In this document: piece after piece, positions 1 to 5,437 of the stretch | Layout: each line of letters begins with the position of its first letter | How positions within the stretch are numbered: the first letter of the stretch is position 1 | Assembly: GCA_020723045.1 (NCBI GenBank) | Contig: DYJQ01000025.1 | Coordinates: forward strand, 1-8,597 | Direction of reading: 5' to 3' | Source of the DNA: Candidatus Micrarchaeum sp. | Lineage (GTDB): Archaea; Micrarchaeota; Micrarchaeia; CAILAH01 | Length of the DNA: 8,597 bases | Notes under the pieces: generated by a model | Databases searched by the model: none | Told to the model about the DNA's origin: nothing | The model's input: only the letters and a program-made list of their open reading frames with translations | Program-made: the position numbers and the translations under genes

Positions 1-178
1 CGCCCCCCTCTCTCCCTCTACTCTCATACCCCCCACGATTGATATCTTGGAGGAAAAGGAGAGGAAGGGGGCTAGCGCCCCCCTTTCATACCCCCCACGA
101 TTGATATCTTGGAGGAAGAGGAGAGGAAGGGGGCTAGCGCCCCCCTCTCATACCCTCCGTGATTGACATCTTAGGGAA
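1..178. repeat. 62-bp GC-rich tandem repeat (minisatellite), truncated by the window edge
   Basis: Two near-identical 62-bp units lie at 25-86 and 87-148 (about 2 differences), and a decayed third copy covers roughly 149-178. Positions 1-24 hold the tail of an earlier unit that carries about 13 extra pyrimidine bases. Each unit contains the palindrome GATATC, a purine tract, and an inverted repeat GGGGGC-TAGC-GCCCCC that would fold into a very stable hairpin. No reading frame through the array looks like a protein. The following stretch 179-302 has no feature I can support. The array lies downstream of the NFACT-R gene; whether it is longer to the left cannot be seen. Confidence 0.85.
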
Positions 179-302
179 GGTATGTTGTAAGGTAAGGCTG
201 AGACCCGGGTTCGGGGGTGTAATGGCGTTGTGTAGCTATAGTTGCATCCCACCCAAAAATCCCGGTCGGAGCACTCATTATATTCGCGCCCATCGCAAAC
301 GG

Positions 303-1046
303 CTATGCGATATCGCTTGTTCCCGCGGGCAACAGTGCAACAATCTCATCAACACTAATTTCCGTCTTTTTACTTATCTCTCTCGCAATAATTTCTTTTT
401 CCTTTGAACCTGGCACAATCTTTACGGCCTGTGCAAGCAGATGCGTGCAAAGCGCTGGGAAACAAGCAGGCCTACCTTGGTAGAGCCCGACCGCCAGCCC
501 CAACCCTGTGTTTCTGTACCACTCCCTCTCACCCTCGACCATCACACCGCCCTTCTTTATATAAGCGCCGCTAGCCCTCTTTGTGAGTTGCTCTTTCTTT
601 GCAGAATACACATCTATAACCGCATACCCAAACTTCCATGCCCTCGAATAGCTGGCCGCAAACTGCGCGGCCTCCTCCACGGTTTTTTTGTCTGCATTAA
701 GCCCATTCTTTACTATTGTAAACGGTGCGCCTACAATCTCTGCGTGCATGAAGAGGTCATTCTCTTTCATTACCCTTTTGTAGAGTGCCTCGTTCTGGTT
801 TGCATTCTTCCCAGCCACTACTAGGAATCCTTTGCTTGAATAAAACCACCTGAAATGCTCATACCATTTTTTCTTTTTTTCAGATGCCCCGGCATCCTTT
901 CTCTCGCCTGCACTTATGGTTATGCCCTTTTCGAGCATCTCTTTCAGCCGCTTTGCTTTCTCTCTTGCCTTCTTAGCCCTCTCGTAGTATGCTTTTGCAT
1001 TCTCTGTAATGCTCTTCCTTAGGTCTATCTCTATCTCGTTGTCCAT
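303..1046 (-). CDS. NFACT-R (DUF814) protein lacking the NFACT-N half (Rqc2/RqcH/FbpA relative)
   Basis: A 247-residue protein. Residues about 8-40 form a charged helix of the type that ends the coiled coil of Rqc2/RqcH proteins (ENAKAYYERAKKAREKAKRL). Residues about 61-165 match the RNA-binding NFACT-R domain, with W61-Y-E-H-F-R-W, GKNANQNE (79-86) and DLFMHAEIVGAPF. The C-terminal part (SVDEIVALLP) also resembles the end of full-length archaeal homologues. Known family members in ribosome-associated quality control bind the 60S/50S-peptidyl-tRNA complex; full-length archaeal forms are about 650 residues. The N-terminal NFACT-N and HhH regions are absent here, and no coding sequence continues upstream. 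A TATA box 27 bp before the ATG indicates that this short form is a real gene with a leaderless message rather than a broken one. It could be one half of a split protein encoded elsewhere. Confidence 0.85.
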   Translation of the reverse strand: MDNEIEIDLRKSITENAKAYYERAKKAREKAKRLKEMLEKGITISAGERKDAGASEKKKKWYEHFRWFYSSKGFLVVAGKNANQNEALYKRVMKENDLFMHAEIVGAPFTIVKNGLNADKKTVEEAAQFAASYSRAWKFGYAVIDVYSAKKEQLTKRASGAYIKKGGVMVEGEREWYRNTGLGLAVGLYQGRPACFPALCTHLLAQAVKIVPGSKEKEIIAREISKKTEISVDEIVALLPAGTSDIA

Positions 1047-1065
1047 ACGTGAAAATATGTATTAG

Positions 1066-1078
1066 CAATATTTATAAC
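1066..1078 (-). promoter_or_regulatory. TATA box for the NFACT-R gene
   Basis: On the minus strand this reads GTTATAAATATTG, centred about 27 bp upstream of the ATG at 1046. With the usual archaeal spacing, transcription would start at or next to the start codon, giving a leaderless message. Confidence 0.6.
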
Positions 1079-1114
1079 ATCAATATCGACGAGCCTCTGA
1101 AAACATTCTGAATA

Positions 1115-1152
1115 AAGTTTATATTCTTTTTGGCAAAATTGGTATTGGTGAT
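1115..1152 (+). promoter_or_regulatory. Promoter and ribosome binding site of the DUF4389-like gene
   Basis: A TATA-like element AAGTTTATATTC lies at 1115-1126. A GGTGAT Shine-Dalgarno sequence follows at 1147-1152. The predicted transcription start, near 1147, would leave a very short leader containing this site. The spacing favours the second of the two adjacent ATG codons (1158) over the first (1155). Confidence 0.5.
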
Positions 1153-1154
1153 AT

Positions 1155-1442
1155 ATGATGAAAGGTGTAGATGTGAATATTCCCTTTGTGGAAAAAGCAT
1201 CACGGCTGGAGATAATATTTAGGATTCTCTATCTGATCATTTACATGATCATAGGAATGATTTTTGGCGCGCTTGTAGCATACATATTAGTGCCTATTCA
1301 GTTTCTGGCGATACTCATCCTTGGGAAGAGGGTCTCAGTGCTGCATAACTTGATAAATTCATACGCGAAATACACAATCCAGTACTTGGTGTACCTCTTT
1401 ATGCTTACAGATGAGAGGCCACCCATAATGCCCTCATTCTAA
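1155..1442 (+). CDS. Small DUF4389-like membrane protein
   Basis: A 95-residue protein (94 if the ATG at 1158 is used, which fits the GGTGAT site better). After a short polar N-terminus it has two closely spaced hydrophobic stretches, about residues 19-36 and 39-57, then a polar linker and a moderately hydrophobic segment ending in the motif LTDERPPI. Arrangement and ending match the DUF4389 family, in which one unit reads roughly 'RLxxIxxLI...WxxxLxTDxYPPF'; family members often carry several copies or extra domains, while this is a single minimal unit. The molecular role of DUF4389 is not known to me. It is divergent from the NFACT-R gene and 38 bp upstream of the PIN gene; the T-rich gap (1446-1474) may terminate its transcript. 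Confidence 0.7.
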   Translation: MMKGVDVNIPFVEKASRLEIIFRILYLIIYMIIGMIFGALVAYILVPIQFLAILILGKRVSVLHNLINSYAKYTIQYLVYLFMLTDERPPIMPSF

Positions 1443-1480
1443 ATAATTTCTTTTTATTGATTGTTTTTTATATTCTAATT

Positions 1481-1846
1481 ATGCCGGCCATAACAGTTGC
1501 ACTTGACACGAGTTTCCTAATCTTTCTCGCAAAGCGCAAGGTATCGCTTGGGCGTTTGCGCGAGCGTTTTGATTCTCCAGTTGCGTTTTACACGAGCCGA
1601 GGTGTTCTTAACGAACTGCATGCATTAGCATCCTCAGACCGATTCTCAGCGCCCCACGCCGCACTCGCACTAAGGATGCTTGAAGAGATGGATGTAAAGA
1701 TTGACCCATCAACTGAGGAGCCAGATGACTGGCTTCTCAAGCAGGGTGCTATTGCAACTGCGGATATAAAGCTCGCACGGGTAGCGCACAGGAGGGGGGT
1801 AAGGATTATAAGCATAACGAAGTCTAACAGAATATCTATCCGATAG
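1481..1846 (+). CDS. PIN-domain protein, UPF0129/Fcf1-like, in the rpoE operon
   Basis: A 121-residue single PIN domain starting at ATG 1481; an upstream in-frame TTG at 1457 would only add a hydrophobic, AT-rich-encoded tail and is less likely. Candidate metal-binding acidic residues are D9 (LDTSFL), E45 (LNELHAL), D83 (PDDWLL) and D95 (ATADIKLA), the spacing expected of an intact Mg-dependent PIN ribonuclease. In many archaea a PIN protein of this size (UPF0129, related to eukaryotic Fcf1/Utp24) sits just before rpoE1 and rpoE2, as here, and its stop codon abuts the rpoE1 start region (TAG at 1844-1846). Fcf1 relatives act in small-subunit rRNA processing, but the archaeal substrate is not established, and a VapC-type toxin role is unlikely because no antitoxin gene is adjacent. 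Confidence 0.82.
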   Translation: MPAITVALDTSFLIFLAKRKVSLGRLRERFDSPVAFYTSRGVLNELHALASSDRFSAPHAALALRMLEEMDVKIDPSTEEPDDWLLKQGAIATADIKLARVAHRRGVRIISITKSNRISIR

Positions 1847-1854
1847 TGGTGGCT

Positions 1855-2451
1855 ATGTATAAGGTTTACACGATAGTGGATGCGGTGCGGATCCCCCCAG
1901 ACATGTTTGCAATGAAACGGGAGGATGCAATACTACAGATACTGCGCGAAAAGTACGAGCGCAAGATTGACGCCGACCTTGGCGTAATTCTCTCAATACA
2001 GGGCATCCAGCACATGGATGGCGGTTACGTAGTGCCGGGCGATGGTGCGGCATACTATGACTCTACATTTGGTGTTCTCACCTACTATCCCGAGATAAAC
2101 GAGGTTATAGAGAGCGAGGCAACAGAGGTTGTGGAGTTTGGCGCGTTTCTCTCATTGGGCCCGATGGAGGGCCTTGTCCATCTCTCACAGGTCACTGATG
2201 ATGTTGTGCGGTTTGACAGGAAGAGCGGCCAGCTCGTTGGCAAGAATACCAAGAGGGTGCTCAAGAAGGGCGATACGGTTAAGGCCCGTATAATCACTAC
2301 TAGTATAAAACCCACCATCCTTGAGACCAAGGTTGGCCTCTCGATGAGGACCGCCGGGCTTGGCAAGGATGAGTGGGGGCATGTCGTGAAGGGCGCAAAG
2401 GGAAAGAGCAGTGGCGGTGAAGAGGAGAAAAAGCCCGCAAAGAAGAAATGA
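1855..2451 (+). CDS. rpoE1: DNA-directed RNA polymerase subunit Rpo7 (RpoE1/E')
   Basis: A 198-residue protein from the ATG at 1855. The frame is open to GTG codons at 1846 and 1849, but homologues begin MYxxxTxxDxVRxPP, which matches MYKVYTIVDAVRIPP here. The N-terminal half (about 1-80) is the Rpb7-type tip domain that docks on the polymerase core; the C-terminal half (about 82-165) is an S1/OB RNA-binding domain, recognisable from VVEFGAFLSLGPMEGLVHLSQV. Rpo7 pairs with Rpo4 to form the stalk, which helps open the promoter and binds nascent RNA. A lysine- and glutamate-rich tail of about 30 residues follows the S1 fold. It overlaps or abuts the PIN gene and is followed 13 bp later by rpoE2, so the three are probably one transcript. 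Confidence 0.95.
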   Translation: MYKVYTIVDAVRIPPDMFAMKREDAILQILREKYERKIDADLGVILSIQGIQHMDGGYVVPGDGAAYYDSTFGVLTYYPEINEVIESEATEVVEFGAFLSLGPMEGLVHLSQVTDDVVRFDRKSGQLVGKNTKRVLKKGDTVKARIITTSIKPTILETKVGLSMRTAGLGKDEWGHVVKGAKGKSSGGEEEKKPAKKK

Positions 2452-2464
2452 AGGGTGTTGGAAC

Positions 2465-2656
2465 ATGACAAATGAGAAGGCATGCAGGGTATGCAGGTAT
2501 GTGAGTGTTGGTGCCGAGACCTGCCCGGCCTGTGGCTCAAATGACCTCACCGAGCAGTGGAGCGGTTTTGTAATCATAACGAGTGTTGAGAATTCAGAAT
2601 TGGGCAAGATACTCGGTGTCAAGATGACAGGCAAATATGCAGTGCGTATTAAATAG
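2465..2656 (+). CDS. spt4: Transcription elongation factor Spt4 (RpoE2/E'')
   Basis: A 63-residue protein with a zinc ribbon formed by C7-x2-C10 and C20-x2-C23 (KACRVCRY ... CPACGS), followed by LTEQWSGFVIIT and the closing IGKYAVRI-like strand (MTGKYAVRIK) typical of Spt4. Archaeal Spt4 binds the NGN domain of Spt5 to form the processivity clamp on RNA polymerase. The start at ATG 2465 is preceded by a GGTG site at 2454-2457 with 7-nt spacing and gives the usual length; longer in-frame extension would run into the rpoE1 coding sequence. It is the last gene of the PIN-rpoE1-spt4 cluster. The genes that often follow it in archaea (DUF359, ribosomal proteins S24e and S27ae) are not present. Confidence 0.93.
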   Translation: MTNEKACRVCRYVSVGAETCPACGSNDLTEQWSGFVIITSVENSELGKILGVKMTGKYAVRIK

Positions 2657-2733
2657 GCCCACAGTTCAAATACTTCGAATACTTTTTTGTTTGTCAACAT
2701 TGTGGTCGTTTTGATTAAAAACGCCATGATGCT
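2657..2733. terminator. Bidirectional terminator region between spt4 and the aCPSF2 gene
   Basis: The 77-bp convergent gap has a T6 run on the plus strand (2683-2688) just after spt4, and a T5 run on the minus strand (2717-2721) just after the ribonuclease gene. Archaeal termination relies on such oligo-T tracts. Confidence 0.5.
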
Positions 2734-4023
2734 TCATAATTCGAACTTCTCTCCATTTTTTGGCAGTATAACTTCATACCTCTCATTCTCTTCTAGGCTT
2801 TTCTTGAGTTCCTTTCTCTTCCTCTCCTCCCCATGCACGATGTAGACCGTCTCAAGGCCCTTTATGCTGTTTATGTAATGCAAGAGGCCGGGATGGTCTG
2901 CATGCCCGCTTATCTGCACCGCCTCAACCTTCATTTTTACTTCTATTTCCTTCCCATGCACCCTTACCTTCCTAGCGCCATCAAGGATCATCCTGCCCGG
3001 CGTTCCCGGCGCCTGATAACCCACAAAGAGCAGTGTATTCTTCCTCTCGCCTGCCATCTCATTAAAGTATGTCATTACAGGACCGCCTTTCATCATCCCA
3101 GATGTGGTGATTATTATACTGCCCTCTTCGATTGCATCACTCCTATCCTTCCTCTCAGGGATGAACACGTACCGGCTTTTAAACGGGTCTGAATCGCTCA
3201 TTAGTATGCTCCTCTGCAGTTCCTGCCGTGCGTATATCACATTATGCCTGAACAGATGGAGTGCCTTCTTAATCATGCCATCAATGTAGATGGGTGCGGG
3301 CTCTATCAGCCCCCCTTTCATGTATGCATCAAGCATGAGTATGAGCTCCTGCGCCCGCCCCACAGCGAATGCAGGCACGAGCACCTTACCGTCCTTCTTC
3401 AGTGTATTGTTTATTATCCTTCTTAGCCGTTCCATCTCTTCCTTAATTGGAGGCATCACATCGCCCTTCCCCCCATACGTGCTCTCCACTATGGCCGTCT
3501 TCGCACTCAGCCCACTCTCAACCGGTTCTACAATCCTGCTTGTTCTTGTGCTCAAGTCAGATGTGTAAAGCAGATTGCCAGCAGGGTTATGGACGAGAAC
3601 TGAGGCGCTCCCGAGGAGGTGGCCCGAGTTGTGCAGGCTGAATTTCATCCCGCAATCCACCACTTGTCTATACTCAACAGCCCTGCACCTTGTGAGCATA
3701 TTGTTAAAAACCCGCGGCCCGAATTCGTTCCTACTCACTCTCATATAGTCCGCAATCATCAACTGTATCAGGTCTCTGGTAGGCTTGGTCATGTACAGTG
3801 TAGTGTGCGGCCGCGGTTTTGCGAATATGTGCGGCAGGTAGGCCGCATGGTCAAGGTGCGAATGTGTAATCACAATATTCCTAGGTATTTTCTCAAGCAA
3901 TGGGTATTCCTCCTCACGCCCTATCTTGACGCCACAGTCCATGAGCAGGCTTTTTCTGCCTTCTGAAACCTCTATACAGCTCCTGCCAACTTCATTCGCT
4001 CCACCCCAAAATGCTATTTTCAA
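2734..4023 (-). CDS. aCPSF2-type metallo-beta-lactamase/beta-CASP ribonuclease (no KH domain)
   Basis: A 429-residue protein. The beta-lactamase part shows GGANEVGRS (7-15), D29, the metal-binding H54-S-H56-L-D58-H59, H135 in NSGHLLGSAS and D156 in YTSDLS. The beta-CASP part shows motif A (E180 in ESTYG), PAFAVGRAQE, the TSGMMKGGP loop, then SGHADH (H374, H377) and VHGE (H397). All catalytic ligands are present. Length and lack of N-terminal KH domains assign it to aCPSF2 rather than aCPSF1/FttA (about 630 residues) or RNase J. Family members are Zn-dependent endo- and 5'-3' exoribonucleases in RNA turnover and 3'-end processing. The start is a TTG at 4023: GGTGAT (4029-4034) lies 5 nt ahead, and the resulting N-terminus MKIAFWGGANEVG matches homologues. 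The alternative TTG at 4029 would overlap the ribosome site. It is downstream of bud32 in one transcript. Confidence 0.93.
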   Translation of the reverse strand: MKIAFWGGANEVGRSCIEVSEGRKSLLMDCGVKIGREEEYPLLEKIPRNIVITHSHLDHAAYLPHIFAKPRPHTTLYMTKPTRDLIQLMIADYMRVSRNEFGPRVFNNMLTRCRAVEYRQVVDCGMKFSLHNSGHLLGSASVLVHNPAGNLLYTSDLSTRTSRIVEPVESGLSAKTAIVESTYGGKGDVMPPIKEEMERLRRIINNTLKKDGKVLVPAFAVGRAQELILMLDAYMKGGLIEPAPIYIDGMIKKALHLFRHNVIYARQELQRSILMSDSDPFKSRYVFIPERKDRSDAIEEGSIIITTSGMMKGGPVMTYFNEMAGERKNTLLFVGYQAPGTPGRMILDGARKVRVHGKEIEVKMKVEAVQISGHADHPGLLHYINSIKGLETVYIVHGEERKRKELKKSLEENERYEVILPKNGEKFEL

Positions 4024-4028
4024 AAACA

Positions 4029-4034
4029 ATCACC
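4029..4034 (-). promoter_or_regulatory. Ribosome binding site that fixes the TTG start of the aCPSF2 gene
   Basis: GGTGAT on the minus strand, 5 nt before the TTG at 4023, in the short gap after the bud32 stop codon (4038-4040). It matches the anti-Shine-Dalgarno end of archaeal 16S rRNA. Confidence 0.6.
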
Positions 4035-4037
4035 ACA

Positions 4038-4631
4038 TTATCTTCTCTCTTTATACCTGCCCCGTGTAAGGTTCCTCTCAAACCTACCAATTACATGTGC
4101 TGAATCATTATAAGCTGTCCTATAACTCTCCACAAATGCATTAAACATCTCCTCATTCCTGAGTGAGCTGTGCATAACCGCAAGGTCTGCGGCCTTTTTC
4201 TCATAGTATGTTGAGAACTCGCACAGCCCAAAATCAATAATGCACAATCTTCCATCGGTGCGGTGTATTATATTTGTCAATGCATAATCACCATGGCACA
4301 GCCCGATGCCATGCATCTTTGCAAGCATTCTTCCCATCTCTCTTGCATACTCTCTCTTCTCATCCATCGTTGCAACCTCAAATACTTCACTCAATCTCTT
4401 TCCGTCTACGTGCTCCATCTCTATCTCATACCCATCCACTCTAATCAGTTTTGGCGTGCATATCCCCGCATCGTTGCACTTTGCAATTGCCGTTCCTTCT
4501 CTCTTTGTCCTCTCCTTTCTTAGTTTTGCATCAAGCTCAGGGTGCCTATACCCCTTCTCCTTCCTAACCTTCCTCACTCTGCTTCCATCGCTGTATACGT
4601 ATGCCTCTGCACCCTTTCCTATAAGGAGCAT
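4038..4631 (-). CDS. bud32: KEOPS complex kinase/ATPase Bud32
   Basis: A 197-residue small kinase-like protein, the normal length for standalone archaeal Bud32. Visible elements are the glycine-rich loop GKGAEA (5-10), the lysine-rich signature KGYRHPELD (26-34) with RxxRTKRE (38-45), the catalytic-loop D115 in HGDYALTN (N120), the metal-binding D133 in IDFGL, and a basic C-terminal tail (RGRYKERR) as used by the family for tRNA and Kae1 contact. Most homologues read HGDLTTSN in the catalytic loop, so YAL is a mild deviation. Bud32 works with Kae1, Cgi121 and Pcc1 to make t6A at position 37 of ANN-decoding tRNAs. In many euryarchaea it is fused to Kae1; here it stands alone, and Kae1 is not in this window. 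A TATA box about 26 bp before the ATG suggests a leaderless message. Confidence 0.95.
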   Translation of the reverse strand: MLLIGKGAEAYVYSDGSRVRKVRKEKGYRHPELDAKLRKERTKREGTAIAKCNDAGICTPKLIRVDGYEIEMEHVDGKRLSEVFEVATMDEKREYAREMGRMLAKMHGIGLCHGDYALTNIIHRTDGRLCIIDFGLCEFSTYYEKKAADLAVMHSSLRNEEMFNAFVESYRTAYNDSAHVIGRFERNLTRGRYKERR

Positions 4632-4650
4632 ATGGTTTTTAGGAGGTCTG

Positions 4651-4663
4651 AATATTAATAAAA
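4651..4663. promoter_or_regulatory. Shared divergent TATA element for bud32 and the acidic-protein gene
   Basis: The plus strand reads AATATTAATAAAA and the minus strand TTTTATTAATATT. It is centred about 26 bp from the bud32 ATG (4631) and about 23-38 bp from the two candidate starts of the plus-strand gene. No second TATA-like box is seen on either side, so one near-symmetrical element may serve both directions. Confidence 0.5.
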
Positions 4664-4694
4664 CTTTTCAGGAAATGCTATGCAGGTGAATCGT

Positions 4695-4859
4695 ATGGAC
4701 CGTGAAGACGAGGAGCTTGAAAATGAGGAAGAGGAAGCCGTTGAAGAGGAGACGGAGGATGAGGAGCACGAGACAAATTGGGACGATGAGTATGAAGGAG
4801 AGTGGGATGACGACACCGAAACCGAGGCTGAAGAGGAGGAATCTGAGATGGAAGAGTAA
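4695..4859 (+). CDS. Extremely acidic 54-residue protein of unknown function
   Basis: I do not recognise this protein. It has 54 residues, of which 35 are Asp or Glu and only one is Arg or Lys, with single or clustered aromatic residues (two Trp, one Tyr) spaced through the middle (NWDDEYEGEWDDD). It has no hydrophobic segment, cysteine or known motif, and is probably disordered. The ATG at 4695 is chosen because GGTGA at 4685-4689 sits 5 nt ahead of it; an in-frame ATG at 4680 would add MQVNR. Support for a real gene comes from the promoter element at 4651-4663, the ribosome site, the open frame and the T6 run after the stop codon. Two other frames through the same segment are open, one giving an arginine-lysine-rich peptide, but those lack this signal set. 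Possible roles such as a chaperone-like or nucleic-acid-mimicking protein are guesses. Confidence 0.65.
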   Translation: MDREDEELENEEEEAVEEETEDEEHETNWDDEYEGEWDDDTETEAEEEESEMEE

Positions 4860-4877
4860 TGACAATACATATTCTAA

Positions 4878-4883
4878 TTTTTT
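4878..4883 (+). terminator. Oligo-T terminator after the acidic-protein gene
   Basis: A TTTTTT run 18 bp after the stop codon and before the 3' end of the convergent tRNA-Arg gene. Confidence 0.4.
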
Positions 4884-4895
4884 ATAAACATTAAA

Positions 4896-4992
4896 CGCCC
4901 CTGCTGGGATTTGAACCCAGGCCTGGGGCTAACCCCAAGATTGCTGATTCAGTCCGGAGGCCTCTATACTATCCAAGCTATACTACAGGGGC
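4896..4992 (-). tRNA. tRNA-Arg(CCG) with a 23-nt anticodon-loop intron
   Basis: The 5' acceptor strand GCCCCTG (4992-4986) pairs fully with CAGGGGC (4903-4897), discriminator G73 at 4896, no encoded CCA. The T arm CTGGG-TTCAAAT-CCCAG is perfect. The D stem is GTAT/GTAT with two G-U pairs, and the D loop has G18G19 followed by A20, an arginine identity base. The anticodon loop reads CTCCGG^A with anticodon CCG at 4957-4955. The anticodon stem GAGGC/GCCCC forms after removing 23 nt and has one A28-C42 mismatch. The mature tRNA is 74 nt. The stretch TGGGG-TTAG-CCCCA resembles a long variable arm, but no serine or leucine anticodon arm can be drawn, so the intron model is preferred. It decodes CGG. 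Confidence 0.88.
4931..4953 (-). other. tRNA-Arg intron at position 37/38
   Basis: A 23-nt intron. A bulge-helix-bulge junction forms: exon bases 32-35 (CTCC) pair with GGGG of the intron, flanked by 3-nt bulges GG^A and TT^A, each cut after the second base. The inner helix beyond the 5' bulge is poor (C-T and T-T oppositions before any pair), so this is a relaxed junction. Confidence 0.75.
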
Positions 4993-5019
4993 TCAAGTAT
5001 GGTATAGGCAGTTCAATGC

Positions 5020-5035
5020 TTAAATAATTTTATAG
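5020..5035 (-). promoter_or_regulatory. Promoter elements of tRNA-Arg
   Basis: Two candidate TATA boxes on the minus strand: TTATTTAA (5020-5027), centred 32 bp before the tRNA 5' end, and CTATAAAA (5028-5035), centred 39 bp before it. Confidence 0.45.
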
Positions 5036-5437
5036 AGAATTCATTCTGTCCTAAATATCTTATAGCCGTTTTTACCTAATTATAAATTTTAAGCGTTTTT
5101 GTCTTTTGCTGTACTCTTTGTGGCACCGATTAGCGGGCTCTTACTAGGTTTCTTAATGTTCTTACACTGCAAGGCTCAAATTACACTTAAGTAACTACTT
5201 CGGCGTTTTGATCTTTATGGCTGCCGGTTATCTTATCAGGGAATGTTATTTCCGCCATATCTGTTTTCTAGAAAATATAGAAATCGTAGTTTATGATAGA
5301 AATAAAAGCGAAGAAGCGAACACAAGCGCAATTGAATAAAACGCAACAAAAATCAATGCCCTCAAGATGTTGTCGCTTTGATGAATTCTCGCAAAGTTTG
5401 CACTTTACGATAGCCTATAATTCTAGGAAATGAGGCG
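5036..5437. other. AT-rich 400-bp stretch with no supported gene
   Basis: This lies between the tRNA-Arg promoter and the 3' end of the ATPase gene. I see only short open frames: a 46-codon one on the plus strand (5293-5433) without promoter or ribosome site, and a 23-codon one on the minus strand (5187-5258, MAEITFPDKITG...) preceded by an AT-rich TATA-like stretch. Neither resembles a family I know. Base composition is like the neighbouring ATPase gene and poorer in GC than the rest of the window, so it may be part of the same insertion, with decayed coding sequence. Confidence 0.4.

Noticed and set aside
1..178. CRISPR array
   Set aside because: The repeats are contiguous, without unique spacers, and 62 bp long with no cas genes nearby.
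199..216. tRNA T-arm-like sequence (ACCCGGGTTCGGGGGT)
   Set aside because: The TTC is not at the start of a 7-base loop and no acceptor or anticodon stem can be drawn on either strand.
2085..2727. Long minus-strand open frames opposite rpoE1 and spt4
   Set aside because: They are antisense shadows of two confidently identified genes and have no family resemblance.
4702..4887. Arginine/lysine-rich open frame overlapping the acidic gene
   Set aside because: It lacks a ribosome site at its start, runs past the oligo-T into the convergent tRNA region and is the shifted frame of a GAG/GAA-rich sequence.
4896..4992. Class II (Ser or Leu) tRNA with a long variable arm
   Set aside because: The hairpin TGGGG-TTAG-CCCCA would fit, but no 5-bp anticodon stem with a Ser or Leu anticodon exists before it, whereas the Arg-intron model gives a standard loop and splice junction.
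5377..5383. C-box-like TTGATGA suggesting a box C/D RNA
   Set aside because: The first base is not a purine, no D box (CTGA) is found at a suitable distance, and no terminal stem forms.
5293..5433. 46-codon open frame on the plus strand
   Set aside because: No TATA box at the right distance, no ribosome site, no recognisable sequence, and it sits in a region where chance frames are expected.
4896..5437. tRNA-Arg as an attachment site for an integrated element
   Set aside because: No copy of the tRNA 3' end is found elsewhere in the window, there is no integrase, and the AT-rich block lies on the 5' side of the tRNA.
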